From contig NC_087070.1 in NCBI RefSeq assembly GCF_963678635.1, positions 40,989,831-41,053,830 of the forward strand: a stretch of 64,000 nucleotides of DNA, read 5' to 3'. Below the pieces are notes generated by a model that was not told where the DNA came from, ran no database searches, and was given only the letters and a program-made list of their open reading frames with translations. Origin of the DNA: Symsagittifera roscoffensis (lineage: Eukaryota > Xenacoelomorpha > Acoela > Convolutidae). The translations under genes were made by a program, and so were the position numbers. Each line of letters opens with the position of its first letter. Within the stretch, counting starts at the first letter, position 1. This document shows, piece after piece, positions 1 to 10,017 of this stretch.

Positions 1-3000
1 TCAGAAGCTTTTTTGTCCCTTTCGGTGGTATAACGTTCTGAAATACCCATACGTAGTCTCCCACCGAGTAAGCCTTTGCACCAGCTGCTTTCTTGTCGAA
101 TCTTTTCCTCTGCCTTGCCTGTGCCTGCTGAGTGTTTCGTCTACACAGGTCGTTCAACTCCTGTTGGCGTCTGATCACGTCCCTCACGTAGACCTGTGGG
201 GATGTTTTCTTTCCCTCATACTCTGGGTAGAAGAATGTCAAGGGTAAAGACTTCTCGTGTCCCGTCAGCATCATGTGTGGACTGACTCCAGTGGTGGAGT
301 GTTGCGTGCTATTATAAGCTCCCATCACCTGTGGAAGGTATCTGTCCCAATCGGTCATGTACCTGGAACAATATACTCTCAGCATCGACACTAACGTCCT
401 ATTCTGTCTTTCCACTAAGCCATTCGTCTGAGGGTGGTATGTCGTGGAGTGAGCCTGAGCGACTTGTGACCGTCTCATAAGCTCTTTCGTAAGCTCGCCT
501 ACGAAAGCCGTTCCATTGTCCGATTGAAACGTCATTGGACATCCGTGTCTTGCTATCCACGTATTGATCAGGTGGTCGCATGTCTCTTCCGCCGAGGCAG
601 TTATGCAGGGCACGGCCTCTGCATACTTCGTGAAGTGATCTATCATGACCAAGACTTGGTTGTAACCGCTGTCTGTCATGCATATCTTCTGGTGATCTAT
701 CTGCACCACCTCGTTGAATTCAGACGACTCAATTGATTGTAAAGGAAATCGCAACTTCCTAGGATCCTTGACCTGTTGGCATGACAGACATGCTGTCACC
801 CATTTCTCGCATGCCTTTTTCATCCCAGGCCACTCAAAGCGCTTCAGGATCCTCTGATACACTTTGTCGATCCCTTGATGGCCCATCTGATCATGCGACC
901 TGAATAATAGTTCTGTCTGATAGAGTTGCGGCAACACTATCGCGTTATATTTGTATAAGACCTTGTCTTCTTCTCTTCTCCTGCAAGCCACGATCCCGTC
1001 CTTGTTCAGATATAATCTCCCCTCCTTCTGCATGAAGTATTGTCTCAGGATCCTATAGCTGTCTTCTTCCAGGTCACCTTTGTCAGGTGCACCGTTTTCT
1101 ATCCACCTTTTTAAGTTGCTTGTCATTCGATCATTTCTCTGCGCCCTTAGAAGGTCCGAGAGTCTGTATCTCGCCTTCAAGTACGTCTTCATGATTCTCA
1201 TCTGACTGTTCAGCTCGTTGGGCTGATGTGTGTCTTCTTCCATCTTAACGCACCAAATCTTCGCCAACGGTTGTGTTTCTTGTTGAAACGGCTGAAGATC
1301 AGTCCTGACTACCTCTTTCTGCGGCAACAGGCTTATCGAACGTTTCGATACCGCTATCGTTTCTAAGTCATCCGCTGCGTTGTCAAAGACTCTTTCGCTT
1401 GGTATTAGGTAGCGATCACTGTCAGGATCCTGGTACACCTCTCTGTCCAGGTTTCTCGCCCGAGTTTCCACTAGTAGCGTGTGTATCGCCAGTTCTGACA
1501 GTTCTGATCCCGAGGTCGAATCCCTGTCTGAATAGGTGTTCATTCTCGAGCTTTCTGACTTATCATCCGTCGAAGGTGTTGTGCCGGAGACTGCACGCTC
1601 CTCCAGATCATGTCCGTATTTCCTTCGCATCCATCTGAACTCCCCGGACAAAACTTTGTTCTCTAGGTCCTGTTTCTCATCAGGAATTTTCTCGTCTATC
1701 TCGGACTTCCCGGACAAATTCACTTGTCCCGGGTGTTGATCTTGTGATTGCTGGTTTTTCTCCTCATCCTTCTCCCCGGACAAATAGTCTTGCAGCAGAT
1801 TTTGTTCTACCTCTTCACCCTCTTTTTCCCGGTCTACAAAGGTGACGGTTTTCTTTCGCTTGCTGCTCCCTTGTTCTTTCCGTCCGTAAGAAGTACTGGT
1901 TAAAATCTCTTGGGGCATTGAGGATACTAGTTGCTGAACTATTGTCCTACAATCCCTCTTGTTCTCCTCGTGCTGTTGTCTGGACGGCATGATCTTCACT
2001 TTCTTACTGACTGTTAGCGATGCCACTGCTGCTGTCCACTCGGGGTCATCTCTGGTCACTTCTCTTTCTAACAATCCACCCAGCATCCGCATTACTTGTG
2101 GTGTGACTTGCACCGTTTTATCCAATAATGAGAGGCTGTTTATATTCATGCGAGAGAGTTCTTGCTGGACCAGGTTCGAGCGCAGCAACAAATCTAAGGG
2201 GACTGGATCCTCCTTGGACAGGATCTTTATCTCAGCTGCTTTCTCTACAGGTAACTCAGGATGCCCTGGAATTGGATGTCCAGACTTATCCAACCATCTC
2301 GTTAAGGGAAGCGCTTCATAAGTTTCTTTGTCCAGAAACGAGAATCCCTCCTTTACTTCCGCCTGATTGGCCTGCTTCTGCTCCAATCTTTCATAGAACT
2401 CAGTTTTCTTGCTGAGACTGTCAGCATTCTGATGTTTATCACGCATCCTATGTTCGATTATCATATGGTAGCCATCCAATCTGACTATGCATCTACCAAT
2501 ATAACTCTGATCCATCGAGTAGGTCTTCAACCAGGATAACGCTCTGTTGTCCACGCGCAACTTGAAGGGAGCGCTCCCCAAGTATGCACGGTACTTTTCC
2601 ACGAAGGTGACTACTGCAAACATTTCTGCTTTCGGTGCGCCATATTTCATCTCTGTGTCACTCAAGACCTTGCTGCCGTATGCAATGGGACGGAGGACTG
2701 TTCTTCCGTTCCATCCTTGCTCTTGATGCAATATTCCTGAGATGGCCACTACCGATGCGTCTGTGTCAAGGACATACATGCCCTTTTCTGTAGGCATGCC
2801 CAGCACTGGCGCTTCGCACAGTTCCCGCTTTATGTTCTCGAAAGCAACTTGTGCCTCATCGTTCCATTCGAACTTTTTCCCTTTGTTGCGCATCAGCTTC
2901 TGCATCGGGTACACCTTGTCCGCGTATCCTTTTATGAATTCTCGGTAGTAATTGGCAAACCCTAGGAAGCTCATGAGCTGTGTGTCCGTTCTAGGAGCTT

Positions 3001-6000
3001 TCCATGTCAGCACAGCCTCTACTGCTTCTGGATCTGGCCTCACACCATGCCGGTCCACCATTCTTCCCAGGTACTTGATCGAATCCCTAAGGATTTCACA
3101 TTTCGATGGTTTGCATTTCAAGCCTGCTCTTTTCATACATCCGAAGACCTCATCGAGCCGGTCAATGTGATCCTCTAGGGTCGGTGTCGCTATGACTACG
3201 TCATCCACGTAGCACATCAAGAGATTCCCGTACTTTTTGGTCACTCCTGTCAAAGCCTGAGCCATCAGCCTTTGAAAAGTTGCTGTTGCATTACACAAGC
3301 CGAAGGGCATCCTCTTCCACTGGTACAACCCCAATTCGAACGCGAATCCGGTTTTCTCCCTGTCCTTCTTTCGCAGAGGAACCTGCCAGAAGGCAGAACC
3401 CAAGTCCAATGTGGTGAAGAACTTTGCATCACCAAGTTTGGATAGGCTCTCGTCTATTCGCGGTATCGGGTACGCATCTTTAATCGTTACCGCATTCAAG
3501 TAACGAAAGTCGCAACAAAATCTAAGCTGCCCCCCTTTCTTTTTCGCCATTACTACTCCGCAAGCCCATGGTGATTTCGAGGGTTCTATCATGTCGTATT
3601 CAAGCAACATTTCTATTTCCGCTCGGCACGCTTCCGATTTATGTGGCGTCATTCGCCTTGCGCCTTCCCTATGGGGAACGGCGCCCTCTTCTAGTTCGAT
3701 TTCGTGTTCGACGAAATTACAGCAACCGATGTCCGCCTTATGTTTTGAAAATACTTCGGCGTTCCGATCTAGGAGGTCCCGCAATTTTTCAAAATCTCCC
3801 TCACCTATTTTTCCTTTTAAATGTTCTATTTCTGGCAAAACCGGTTTGTCAGAATCTAGTTCATATGACGAGGGGCGTTCCGGAAAATTCGAGCAGCTTG
3901 ATAAGCCGTCGTCCGTTTCGGATTTCATTGAAAACAATTTACGAATAGATTTTAATTCATCAATCCTCTTTAAAATTTTATCTTTATTGGCATGATAAGG
4001 ACAGTCTTTCACACTATATTTCTTCAAGTTTTGTGTCTCTTCATAGTCGGTCCTCATCGGCAATGCGTAACCAAGCTTCTTTCCACGCTGGATTGGAACC
4101 TTGGTGTCCAGTGTGTTCAACAACACACTGACACACAGTCCGTTTCGCGTTACCGAGAAGCTCCGGCCTAAAATCACCGAACTCTGACTATTTGGATTCG
4201 GTACTAAGCAAACCTGTTTGCTATCACTTAACGAATTTAAATTTCTCATTCTAAAAATTGCTACTACAGCTTGTCCTGGTTGTAACTTTACTTTTCTATC
4301 CAAAAAAACTGGTACCTTATTTTCATCTGTTATTATCCTATTAATTGGTCTCTTAACATACTTTCGGTCCGGGTTTCTAATCCGTATTAGACCGTTGTTC
4401 AAGTCAATCATCACGTCAAAATTCCTGACAAAATCTCTGCCCAAGATGAATTGGTCGGCGTCGTCCAGATTCTCTACCACCAGGAAGCTCATCCAAAGGT
4501 TCCGTCCTCCCATGTGAAGGACCGTCACCGGTGTTCTTCCGGCTACGTAGATAGCTCCTCGATTTGCAGCGGCTAGTCGGAGATTCGTAGGAATCAGATC
4601 TCCCCGCGTGAAGCCCATTCTCTCCCAGGTTTTTATCGGCATCACGCTCACCACCGCGCCTGTGTCCAGAAGCCCTGTGACTCCGATTTTTGTTCCGTTG
4701 GTGTCAAGCAGGTGTGCTGTCACATCTGCTTCATATCCAATATGTACCGCGTCTTGTTCCATCATGGCGTCATGGCCTATCCTGCGGACTTTGAGTTCCT
4801 CTTCACCCAAATAGATCTGCCCCATTTGGTCATCATCTGTTGTTATGTAAGTCCTGGTGTAGATGCTGATTCCATCCACGTTCAGCATTATTTGATACGG
4901 CCCATAGACCTCCAAGTAGCGTCCATGAAGTTTCTTCATGCGAGGGCCACCCGTCGTTAGTAGTGCTCGCACAGCTCTCGACTCAGTGCGTGGCTCCACC
5001 TGCCTCAGATAATCTGCATATGTGTCCAAATGCATTAAAGTGAACTCTGATGGTTCACTCAAATTTCTTATTACCTGGTGTCCAGCCACTGAGATTATCG
5101 ACTGTATCTTCTTTCCTTGCGGCGCCATGCCGAACCTCTCACCGGAGATCACTTTAAGTTTCATATCTAAACTGCTTGGTGTTTTCGTCTCCTCGAACTC
5201 CGTTGCTTCGAAGGTATTCAGTTGCTCCTGAAGCTTTTCATTTTCCAGTTCAAGTTTCACTCTTTGTTCGATCTCTTTCGTCACCAGTTCCTGTTGTACT
5301 CTATTTAGAGCATCCTTTGCGGCTGCCTTGTAATCGATCTTGAAGTCATCGGCCGCAGTTGCTGGTTCCGGTTCACATGCTTCTCCTGTTACCGCTTGCA
5401 TTTTCTTTGCCGCCAGCTCTTGAGGTTTGTCCTTCCTGCGTGCCTCTGCTTCGTTTAAAAGTCGAGCCTTGCTCGCTTTCACTCCTGATAAAGCTTCTTC
5501 ATGCCTTGGATGCTTGATGTCTGCCACTGCATCCCAGAATTGCGGACAATCTGATTTAAAATGACCTTCCAAGTTGCAAAAGAAACACCTCGGGCCGAAT
5601 TTCGCAATTACTCCTCTCATGAAATCCTCATGTTCCAACTCTGACGCATCTTCGTCCTCGAGGCTAAAGCCTATTGCTTTCATGCCTTGTTTATAAGCTG
5701 GGCATGCTGACACATGATGGTCTGTTGAACTACAATTGGCACAAGAGCGTCTCTTGTCCATATCGTCCCTCGGTTTGTACCAATTGTTCCCTTGGTTCGC
5801 TGGTCCGTTGTTAAAATTGCCATAATTGTTCTTGTAATATCCAGATCTCGAAGGAGGTTTCAGCAATAGATACTCTTTCGATTTGAGTCTCAACTCCTCC
5901 GGTGTTGGCGCATTAGTTGATAGTGGTGTGTAATGCGTTGCTAGCATCGTACGAGGTTCATCATTTTTCACACCATCGATGAATTTTGAGGCTACGGCCA

Positions 6001-8143
6001 GGTTCATCCTTCGGTTTGACTCATCCGGTTGGCTGCGTCTTCTCAGCATTTCCAAATCATCGAGAAACTTGTCTATGGTTTCATCTTCCCGTTGCCTCCG
6101 TTTCTCGAAGCGCATCATCGCCTGGTGCCCCTGCACCCCTGATCCGAAACGGTTTAACAAGATTTCGAAGATTTTCTCTGCAGTGTCACGTTGATACTGT
6201 TTCTTGGCCATGACACAGTTCAGGGCTGTCCCTTCTAAGTTGCTGGTGAGCGCGCTGCATTCCTGTCTCTCAGACAAGTCTTCTTCCTCGAAATGCAGCT
6301 TCATTACCTCTATCCAGGTATCAATACAGCCATCAGATTCGTCTTTGTAGCATCTTGGTTTCTTAAAGACTCTTCTGGACTTTTCACTGCGTTCATTGGT
6401 TCTAGATAACCGCGTCAGGAATGTCTCCAAAGACCTGTTCAGGGGTTCAAATGCTGTGGCCATTGCCGTAGCATCCCTTGAGTGTCCCGCCTGAGTGTCC
6501 TCACACCTTGTCGAAGGCTCTGTGTGCGGTACATCCCTACAATCCGAATCACCATGAGCGTTTCCCGCTTGGCCCATGTGACTCCTCCTCGGGCATGTAT
6601 GCCCCATGTTGCCAGAATCGCTTCTCCCGGTCGCATGTGTGCTTTGCGTTGGTCGTTCGTTCGAGGTTTGTCTGTTCCCCGTTGAACTTGCTCTACTGTT
6701 CGGGCCCCATGCTGTATTACCCCTTGTGGCATAGCCTGATGAACTGCCCCTGCCTCTAGTGGATCCATTTGTCTTCCTCCTTTGATGTTCATTGAAGTTC
6801 ACCCTCGGTTCCCTGCTGGGACCTCCCGAGTTCGGCTCTCCTTCTTTTGGTCCACTCTTGCTGCTTAGTAGCCCGTCCAACCTATCCATGATAGCCTGCG
6901 TTCGCCTCTCCATCATCGCGTCTATCTTTGTGTCAAGAGACCCAAGAGACTGCTCTTGCTGAATTCTTAACTTCTCCATGTCGGCTCTTAAGCGTAACTC
7001 CCTCTGTTCCGCCTCTCTTGTCATTCGCGACAAGTTCCTCGTCATATGTTCGTCTGTTCTTTCTTTCAAGCGTTTTTCGCTTCTGTCAACTTCTTGTCTG
7101 TTGCGGTTTATTTCTTCCCGCAGACTTTCTCTTTCAATGTGAACTGCTCTTTCCAGTTCACTCATCCTTATCGACATCTGTTCATTTTGTTCTCCTAAAC
7201 TGCCCACTATGTTGTTTAAGGCTTCCTCTAGTGCCGCCCCGTTATCCATGAGTGGCGTCACATGTGGTGGTGTAACTCTGTCGGTCCCAGGTAGCTTCGT
7301 GCTGGTAGAGATCCGGGCCTTGACTCTCTGTCTTGACGTTTTATCATTATCTATTTCAGGATCCGCTAACGCGTTGCCTAGCCCTCCGGTTCTACTCTCT
7401 CCAGTTTGTGGCTCTGAACTTGTCCTAATCGCGAAGTCTTTTGACTGGCCTGGTGTGTTTGCCTCTTTGCTTATCGTTGTCACTACACCAAATTTATCCA
7501 TAGTTCTAGTCTCTCTTCCGACGTGTGCCTCACTCTCCTGGATCGAACTATTGAGACTGACTTGAGATCCAAAGTCCCCTTGCTCCTCTTCATCCTCTTC
7601 CTCCTGGGACTCCCCATCGTTTCCTGTTCCTCCTCCCATGCTGAATGGAAAGATGTTTCCGAAGGTGTTCTTCATTCTTTCTGAGAACGATGATGAGGTT
7701 GTTTGTTTTCCAGTTCCGCTTGCCATCATAGTGTTGTCTGTCGGAGATCTTCTAGTTGCCGTTACTTCAGTTGAGATGTCGGACAGTTCCGACATCTCCT
7801 CTCGATCCAACGTCCCGGTGGAAGTGGCAAAATCGTGGCCTTGTTCTACCGGAGTAGATTCACTCGCCAGCCTTCTGCCTCTCCCTTCCAGTCCATTTAC
7901 TCCCTGGTTGTCGTTCATGGTATGGTCCGTATTGACCTCCACTTCTAACAGTTCTCTTCGCTCTTCTGAGGTCTTTTGACTTCTCGTTTCAACCATTCTG
8001 CCTGAAACCGTCCCCTTTTTATCGGACCGGGTTCGCTTGATCCAATCCACAAAAGGATCGGTCATCGTTTTTCTTTGCTTTTCAGGTATGAATTTCCTAG
8101 AGCTATTACCTCGTTTTGGTATCCTTGACTTGTCTAAACTCAT
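1..8143 (-). CDS. Element C Gag-Pol polyprotein, 3' end beyond window
   Basis: This is a single long frame from an ATG at 8143 to the window edge, over 2,700 codons. Frame was checked at five landmarks, all in the same register: the ATG, the protease, the RT, the integrase and the window edge. In order along the minus strand it has a charged Gag N-terminus, a Gag region, two CCHC zinc knuckles (near 5740-5700 and 5590-5541), an aspartic protease with DTGA (near 4666), RT with YVDD (3211-3200), RNase H with DTDAS (near 2760), and a Ty3/gypsy integrase with an N-terminal HHCC finger, the second D near 518 and HPQTNGL (436 downward). The edge cuts the integrase C-terminal region. By comparison with element B, about 1.46 kb more would follow, including a macro-like domain. 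It is about as long as a fused Gag-Pol can be, with no internal stop at the places where B is broken. Start choice: the same N-terminal motif follows the ATG in A, B and C. Confidence 0.88.
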   Translation of the reverse strand, partial: MSLDKSRIPKRGNSSRKFIPEKQRKTMTDPFVDWIKRTRSDKKGTVSGRMVETRSQKTSEERRELLEVEVNTDHTMNDNQGVNGLEGRGRRLASESTPVEQGHDFATSTGTLDREEMSELSDISTEVTATRRSPTDNTMMASGTGKQTTSSSFSERMKNTFGNIFPFSMGGGTGNDGESQEEEDEEEQGDFGSQVSLNSSIQESEAHVGRETRTMDKFGVVTTISKEANTPGQSKDFAIRTSSEPQTGESRTGGLGNALADPEIDNDKTSRQRVKARISTSTKLPGTDRVTPPHVTPLMDNGAALEEALNNIVGSLGEQNEQMSIRMSELERAVHIERESLREEINRNRQEVDRSEKRLKERTDEHMTRNLSRMTREAEQRELRLRADMEKLRIQQEQSLGSLDTKIDAMMERRTQAIMDRLDGLLSSKSGPKEGEPNSGGPSREPRVNFNEHQRRKTNGSTRGRGSSSGYATRGNTAWGPNSRASSTGNRQTSNERPTQSTHATGRSDSGNMGHTCPRRSHMGQAGNAHGDSDCRDVPHTEPSTRCEDTQAGHSRDATAMATAFEPLNRSLETFLTRLSRTNERSEKSRRVFKKPRCYKDESDGCIDTWIEVMKLHFEEEDLSERQECSALTSNLEGTALNCVMAKKQYQRDTAEKIFEILLNRFGSGVQGHQAMMRFEKRRQREDETIDKFLDDLEMLRRRSQPDESNRRMNLAVASKFIDGVKNDEPRTMLATHYTPLSTNAPTPEELRLKSKEYLLLKPPSRSGYYKNNYGNFNNGPANQGNNWYKPRDDMDKRRSCANCSSTDHHVSACPAYKQGMKAIGFSLEDEDASELEHEDFMRGVIAKFGPRCFFCNLEGHFKSDCPQFWDAVADIKHPRHEEALSGVKASKARLLNEAEARRKDKPQELAAKKMQAVTGEACEPEPATAADDFKIDYKAAAKDALNRVQQELVTKEIEQRVKLELENEKLQEQLNTFEATEFEETKTPSSLDMKLKVISGERFGMAPQGKKIQSIISVAGHQVIRNLSEPSEFTLMHLDTYADYLRQVEPRTESRAVRALLTTGGPRMKKLHGRYLEVYGPYQIMLNVDGISIYTRTYITTDDDQMGQIYLGEEELKVRRIGHDAMMEQDAVHIGYEADVTAHLLDTNGTKIGVTGLLDTGAVVSVMPIKTWERMGFTRGDLIPTNLRLAAANRGAIYVAGRTPVTVLHMGGRNLWMSFLVVENLDDADQFILGRDFVRNFDVMIDLNNGLIRIRNPDRKYVKRPINRIITDENKVPVFLDRKVKLQPGQAVVAIFRMRNLNSLSDSKQVCLVPNPNSQSSVILGRSFSVTRNGLCVSVLLNTLDTKVPIQRGKKLGYALPMRTDYEETQNLKKYSVKDCPYHANKDKILKRIDELKSIRKLFSMKSETDDGLSSCSNFPERPSSYELDSDKPVLPEIEHLKGKIGEGDFEKLRDLLDRNAEVFSKHKADIGCCNFVEHEIELEEGAVPHREGARRMTPHKSEACRAEIEMLLEYDMIEPSKSPWACGVVMAKKKGGQLRFCCDFRYLNAVTIKDAYPIPRIDESLSKLGDAKFFTTLDLGSAFWQVPLRKKDREKTGFAFELGLYQWKRMPFGLCNATATFQRLMAQALTGVTKKYGNLLMCYVDDVVIATPTLEDHIDRLDEVFGCMKRAGLKCKPSKCEILRDSIKYLGRMVDRHGVRPDPEAVEAVLTWKAPRTDTQLMSFLGFANYYREFIKGYADKVYPMQKLMRNKGKKFEWNDEAQVAFENIKRELCEAPVLGMPTEKGMYVLDTDASVVAISGILHQEQGWNGRTVLRPIAYGSKVLSDTEMKYGAPKAEMFAVVTFVEKYRAYLGSAPFKLRVDNRALSWLKTYSMDQSYIGRCIVRLDGYHMIIEHRMRDKHQNADSLSKKTEFYERLEQKQANQAEVKEGFSFLDKETYEALPLTRWLDKSGHPIPGHPELPVEKAAEIKILSKEDPVPLDLLLRSNLVQQELSRMNINSLSLLDKTVQVTPQVMRMLGGLLEREVTRDDPEWTAAVASLTVSKKVKIMPSRQQHEENKRDCRTIVQQLVSSMPQEILTSTSYGRKEQGSSKRKKTVTFVDREKEGEEVEQNLLQDYLSGEKDEEKNQQSQDQHPGQVNLSGKSEIDEKIPDEKQDLENKVLSGEFRWMRRKYGHDLEERAVSGTTPSTDDKSESSRMNTYSDRDSTSGSELSELAIHTLLVETRARNLDREVYQDPDSDRYLIPSERVFDNAADDLETIAVSKRSISLLPQKEVVRTDLQPFQQETQPLAKIWCVKMEEDTHQPNELNSQMRIMKTYLKARYRLSDLLRAQRNDRMTSNLKRWIENGAPDKGDLEEDSYRILRQYFMQKEGRLYLNKDGIVACRRREEDKVLYKYNAIVLPQLYQTELLFRSHDQMGHQGIDKVYQRILKRFEWPGMKKACEKWVTACLSCQQVKDPRKLRFPLQSIESSEFNEVVQIDHQKICMTDSGYNQVLVMIDHFTKYAEAVPCITASAEETCDHLINTWIARHGCPMTFQSDNGTAFVGELTKELMRRSQVAQAHSTTYHPQTNGLVERQNRTLVSMLRVYCSRYMTDWDRYLPQVMGAYNSTQHSTTGVSPHMMLTGHEKSLPLTFFYPEYEGKKTSPQVYVRDVIRRQQELNDLCRRNTQQAQARQRKRFDKKAAGAKAYSVGDYVWVFQNVIPPKGTKKLL

Positions 8144-8846
8144 TCTTTATTTGTCACTTTCCTATGCCTACTCTTGACTCAATTGTTAGAGACCTTATAG
8201 TTTTATTAACAATAATAATGACACAACACAATAAATTTCACCAGATTCTATTAAATAGTGACCACGAATCCCTGTATGTTGTCAGAGTACAGTTTGTATA
8301 AAATTTATTCACACTAGCCGATTATCGGTCCAAAGATCTGGAAACTAGCACAATATGATGTTATCAGTCAATTTAAAAGATAGTGTAGTCACCACCCAAT
8401 CAAGCACAGTTTAGGTTGATTTAAAATCAAAAAACAAAAAAAATATATATTGACACAATATGAATGTATATATAAAAAAAACGTATGTGTCTTGTACTCT
8501 TAGTCAGTCGCAGTACAATAGTCGAACCTGTCTTTTAAAGAAAAAGCTTTCCCTGCTTGGTGCTGCACCAAACAGACAAAACTTTGAAGGCAGCAATTTT
8601 CTCAAGTGGGCGTCTATTGCACCCACCGAGTACTGTGTTACCTATCTGCCTTCGGACTGCCCGAGCTAGACCTACTAAAGTCCTCAGGGCAGTCGCTTTT
8701 CCCAAAAACGTATTATGTCCAATCCACACCAATGAACCACGTTCTCTTTAATTTAGACTTAGTGTCGCGAATATCCGAGTTTGGACTTGTTTTGTATTAG
8801 TCTTGTTCTTATCGAAAGGCAAGTTACCAGCGCAGTCACTGATACC
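8144..8846 (-). other. Element C 5' leader (partial)
   Basis: Non-coding leader upstream of the Gag ATG. It matches 57453-58165 of element B nearly base for base, with small indels, and stops at the run of N. The corresponding LTR and primer-binding site of C would lie beyond the gap and are not visible. Confidence 0.8.
8606..8691 (-). promoter_or_regulatory. Conserved leader stem-loops SL2 and SL1 (element C)
   Basis: On the minus strand, SL1 pairs TGCCCTGAG (8691-8683) with CTCGGGCA (8665-8658), leaving a bulged T. SL2 pairs GTGGG with CCCAC at 8626-8606 and gains two more pairs after one mismatch. The same two hairpins in the same order occur in B (57920-58005) and twice in A (20359-20634). 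Function is unknown; a packaging, dimerisation or translation signal is possible. Confidence 0.6.
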
Positions 8847-9046
8847 NNNNNNNNNNNNNNNNNNNNNNNNNNNNNNNNNNNNNNNNNNNNNNNNNNNNNN
8901 NNNNNNNNNNNNNNNNNNNNNNNNNNNNNNNNNNNNNNNNNNNNNNNNNNNNNNNNNNNNNNNNNNNNNNNNNNNNNNNNNNNNNNNNNNNNNNNNNNNN
9001 NNNNNNNNNNNNNNNNNNNNNNNNNNNNNNNNNNNNNNNNNNNNNN
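8847..9046. other. Assembly gap (200 N)
   Basis: Exactly 200 undetermined bases. The left side is the leader of element C and the right side is the BEL/Pao RT, so the true relation of the two is unknown. Any frame read through the N run is meaningless. Confidence 0.99.
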
Positions 9047-9945
9047 CCTTGGTTTTCTGATCGACTTCAGAATCCCAATCAAAACCTTGGACCCATAGCT
9101 GTTGCATGAGACATTTGAAATTGATGATGAATGGAGCTAGCAATCCCATCGGATCAAACAGTTTTGAAATTGTGGACAGAAGAGTCCTCTTTGTAAGCAG
9201 TGTCAGCTCTGGTAAGGCAGCTGAAAAACAAAAGATGTCCTTATTGGGCTTCCAACTGACTCCTAGCGCCTTGATTTTGTATTCGTCAGAGAAAAGTTCC
9301 AGCACATCCGATTTTTCGCGGAGATGTTCCTGCAATTCTTCAATTATTTTAGCATTGTTTGAAGTCCATTTTCGTAGAGGGACTTCATGAGAGTTCAGCT
9401 CTTCGCATAAATCAGAGATGAGTCTTTCTGCTTCATGCTTATCATTAGCGCCACCAAGAAAGTCGTCTACATAGAAACAATTTTTGAGACTTTCTTTGAT
9501 CATTGGGTTCTTAGATTGATCTGTTACTTCATTGAGGCATCTGGTTGAGTGAAAAGCTGACAAAACTATTCCATATGTAACACGTGTCATCCTGAGATGC
9601 TTGATTTCATCCGATTTATTTGATCTCCAAAGTATGCGATGGAAATCCTTCGATTTGTCCTCTAGAGCAACTTGTCGGTACACTTTTGCGATATCTGCTG
9701 ATAAAGCAATTGGCTAGAACCTGAAGCGCATGATTATTGAGTAGAGGTCGTCTTGTACCGAGGTACCAACCTTCAAAGTGTCGTTGAGTGATTGTCCGGT
9801 TTGATGTTGTTGCAGATCTGTCGAAAACTACACGTAGCTTTGTGGTAGTAGAATCTTCCTTGAAAACGCAGTGATGTGGCAGATAATATACGCTATCAAC
9901 TGGCTTTTCAATTTCTCCCGGCGGTATGTACTCCATATGCCCCAT
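9047..9945 (-). pseudogene. BEL/Pao reverse transcriptase, truncated and frameshifted
   Basis: Two overlapping minus frames. The upstream one (9945-9616) carries the YYLPHH and KLRVVFD motifs that open BEL RTs. The downstream one (from 9683) carries the end of motif A (VYRQV-like), FYVDDFLGG as motif C, a KWTSN segment, LGVSW, and ISKLFDPMGLLAPF of the linker that follows RT. A frameshift lies between the two near 9700. The frame then enters the N run at 9046, so RNase H and integrase are lost or out of sight. Family assignment rests on FYVDD and the KLFDP.GLL.P signature of BEL/Pao. Confidence 0.88.
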
Positions 9946-10017
9946 ATCGAGAAATTTGTCTATGAATGCGGTATAGCGATCTTTTAGTTCTGGATTCTGT
10001 TCCAGTCGTCGCTCGAG

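Noticed and set aside
6439-6792. Minus ORF of 117 codons in the Gag region of C (also at 55758-56111)
   Set aside because: It is an alternative phase of the Gag low-complexity linker; conservation follows from the overlapping Gag frame.
8748-9683. Minus ORF running through the N run
   Set aside because: It joins BEL RT to the leader of C through undetermined bases; only the part from 9047 is real.
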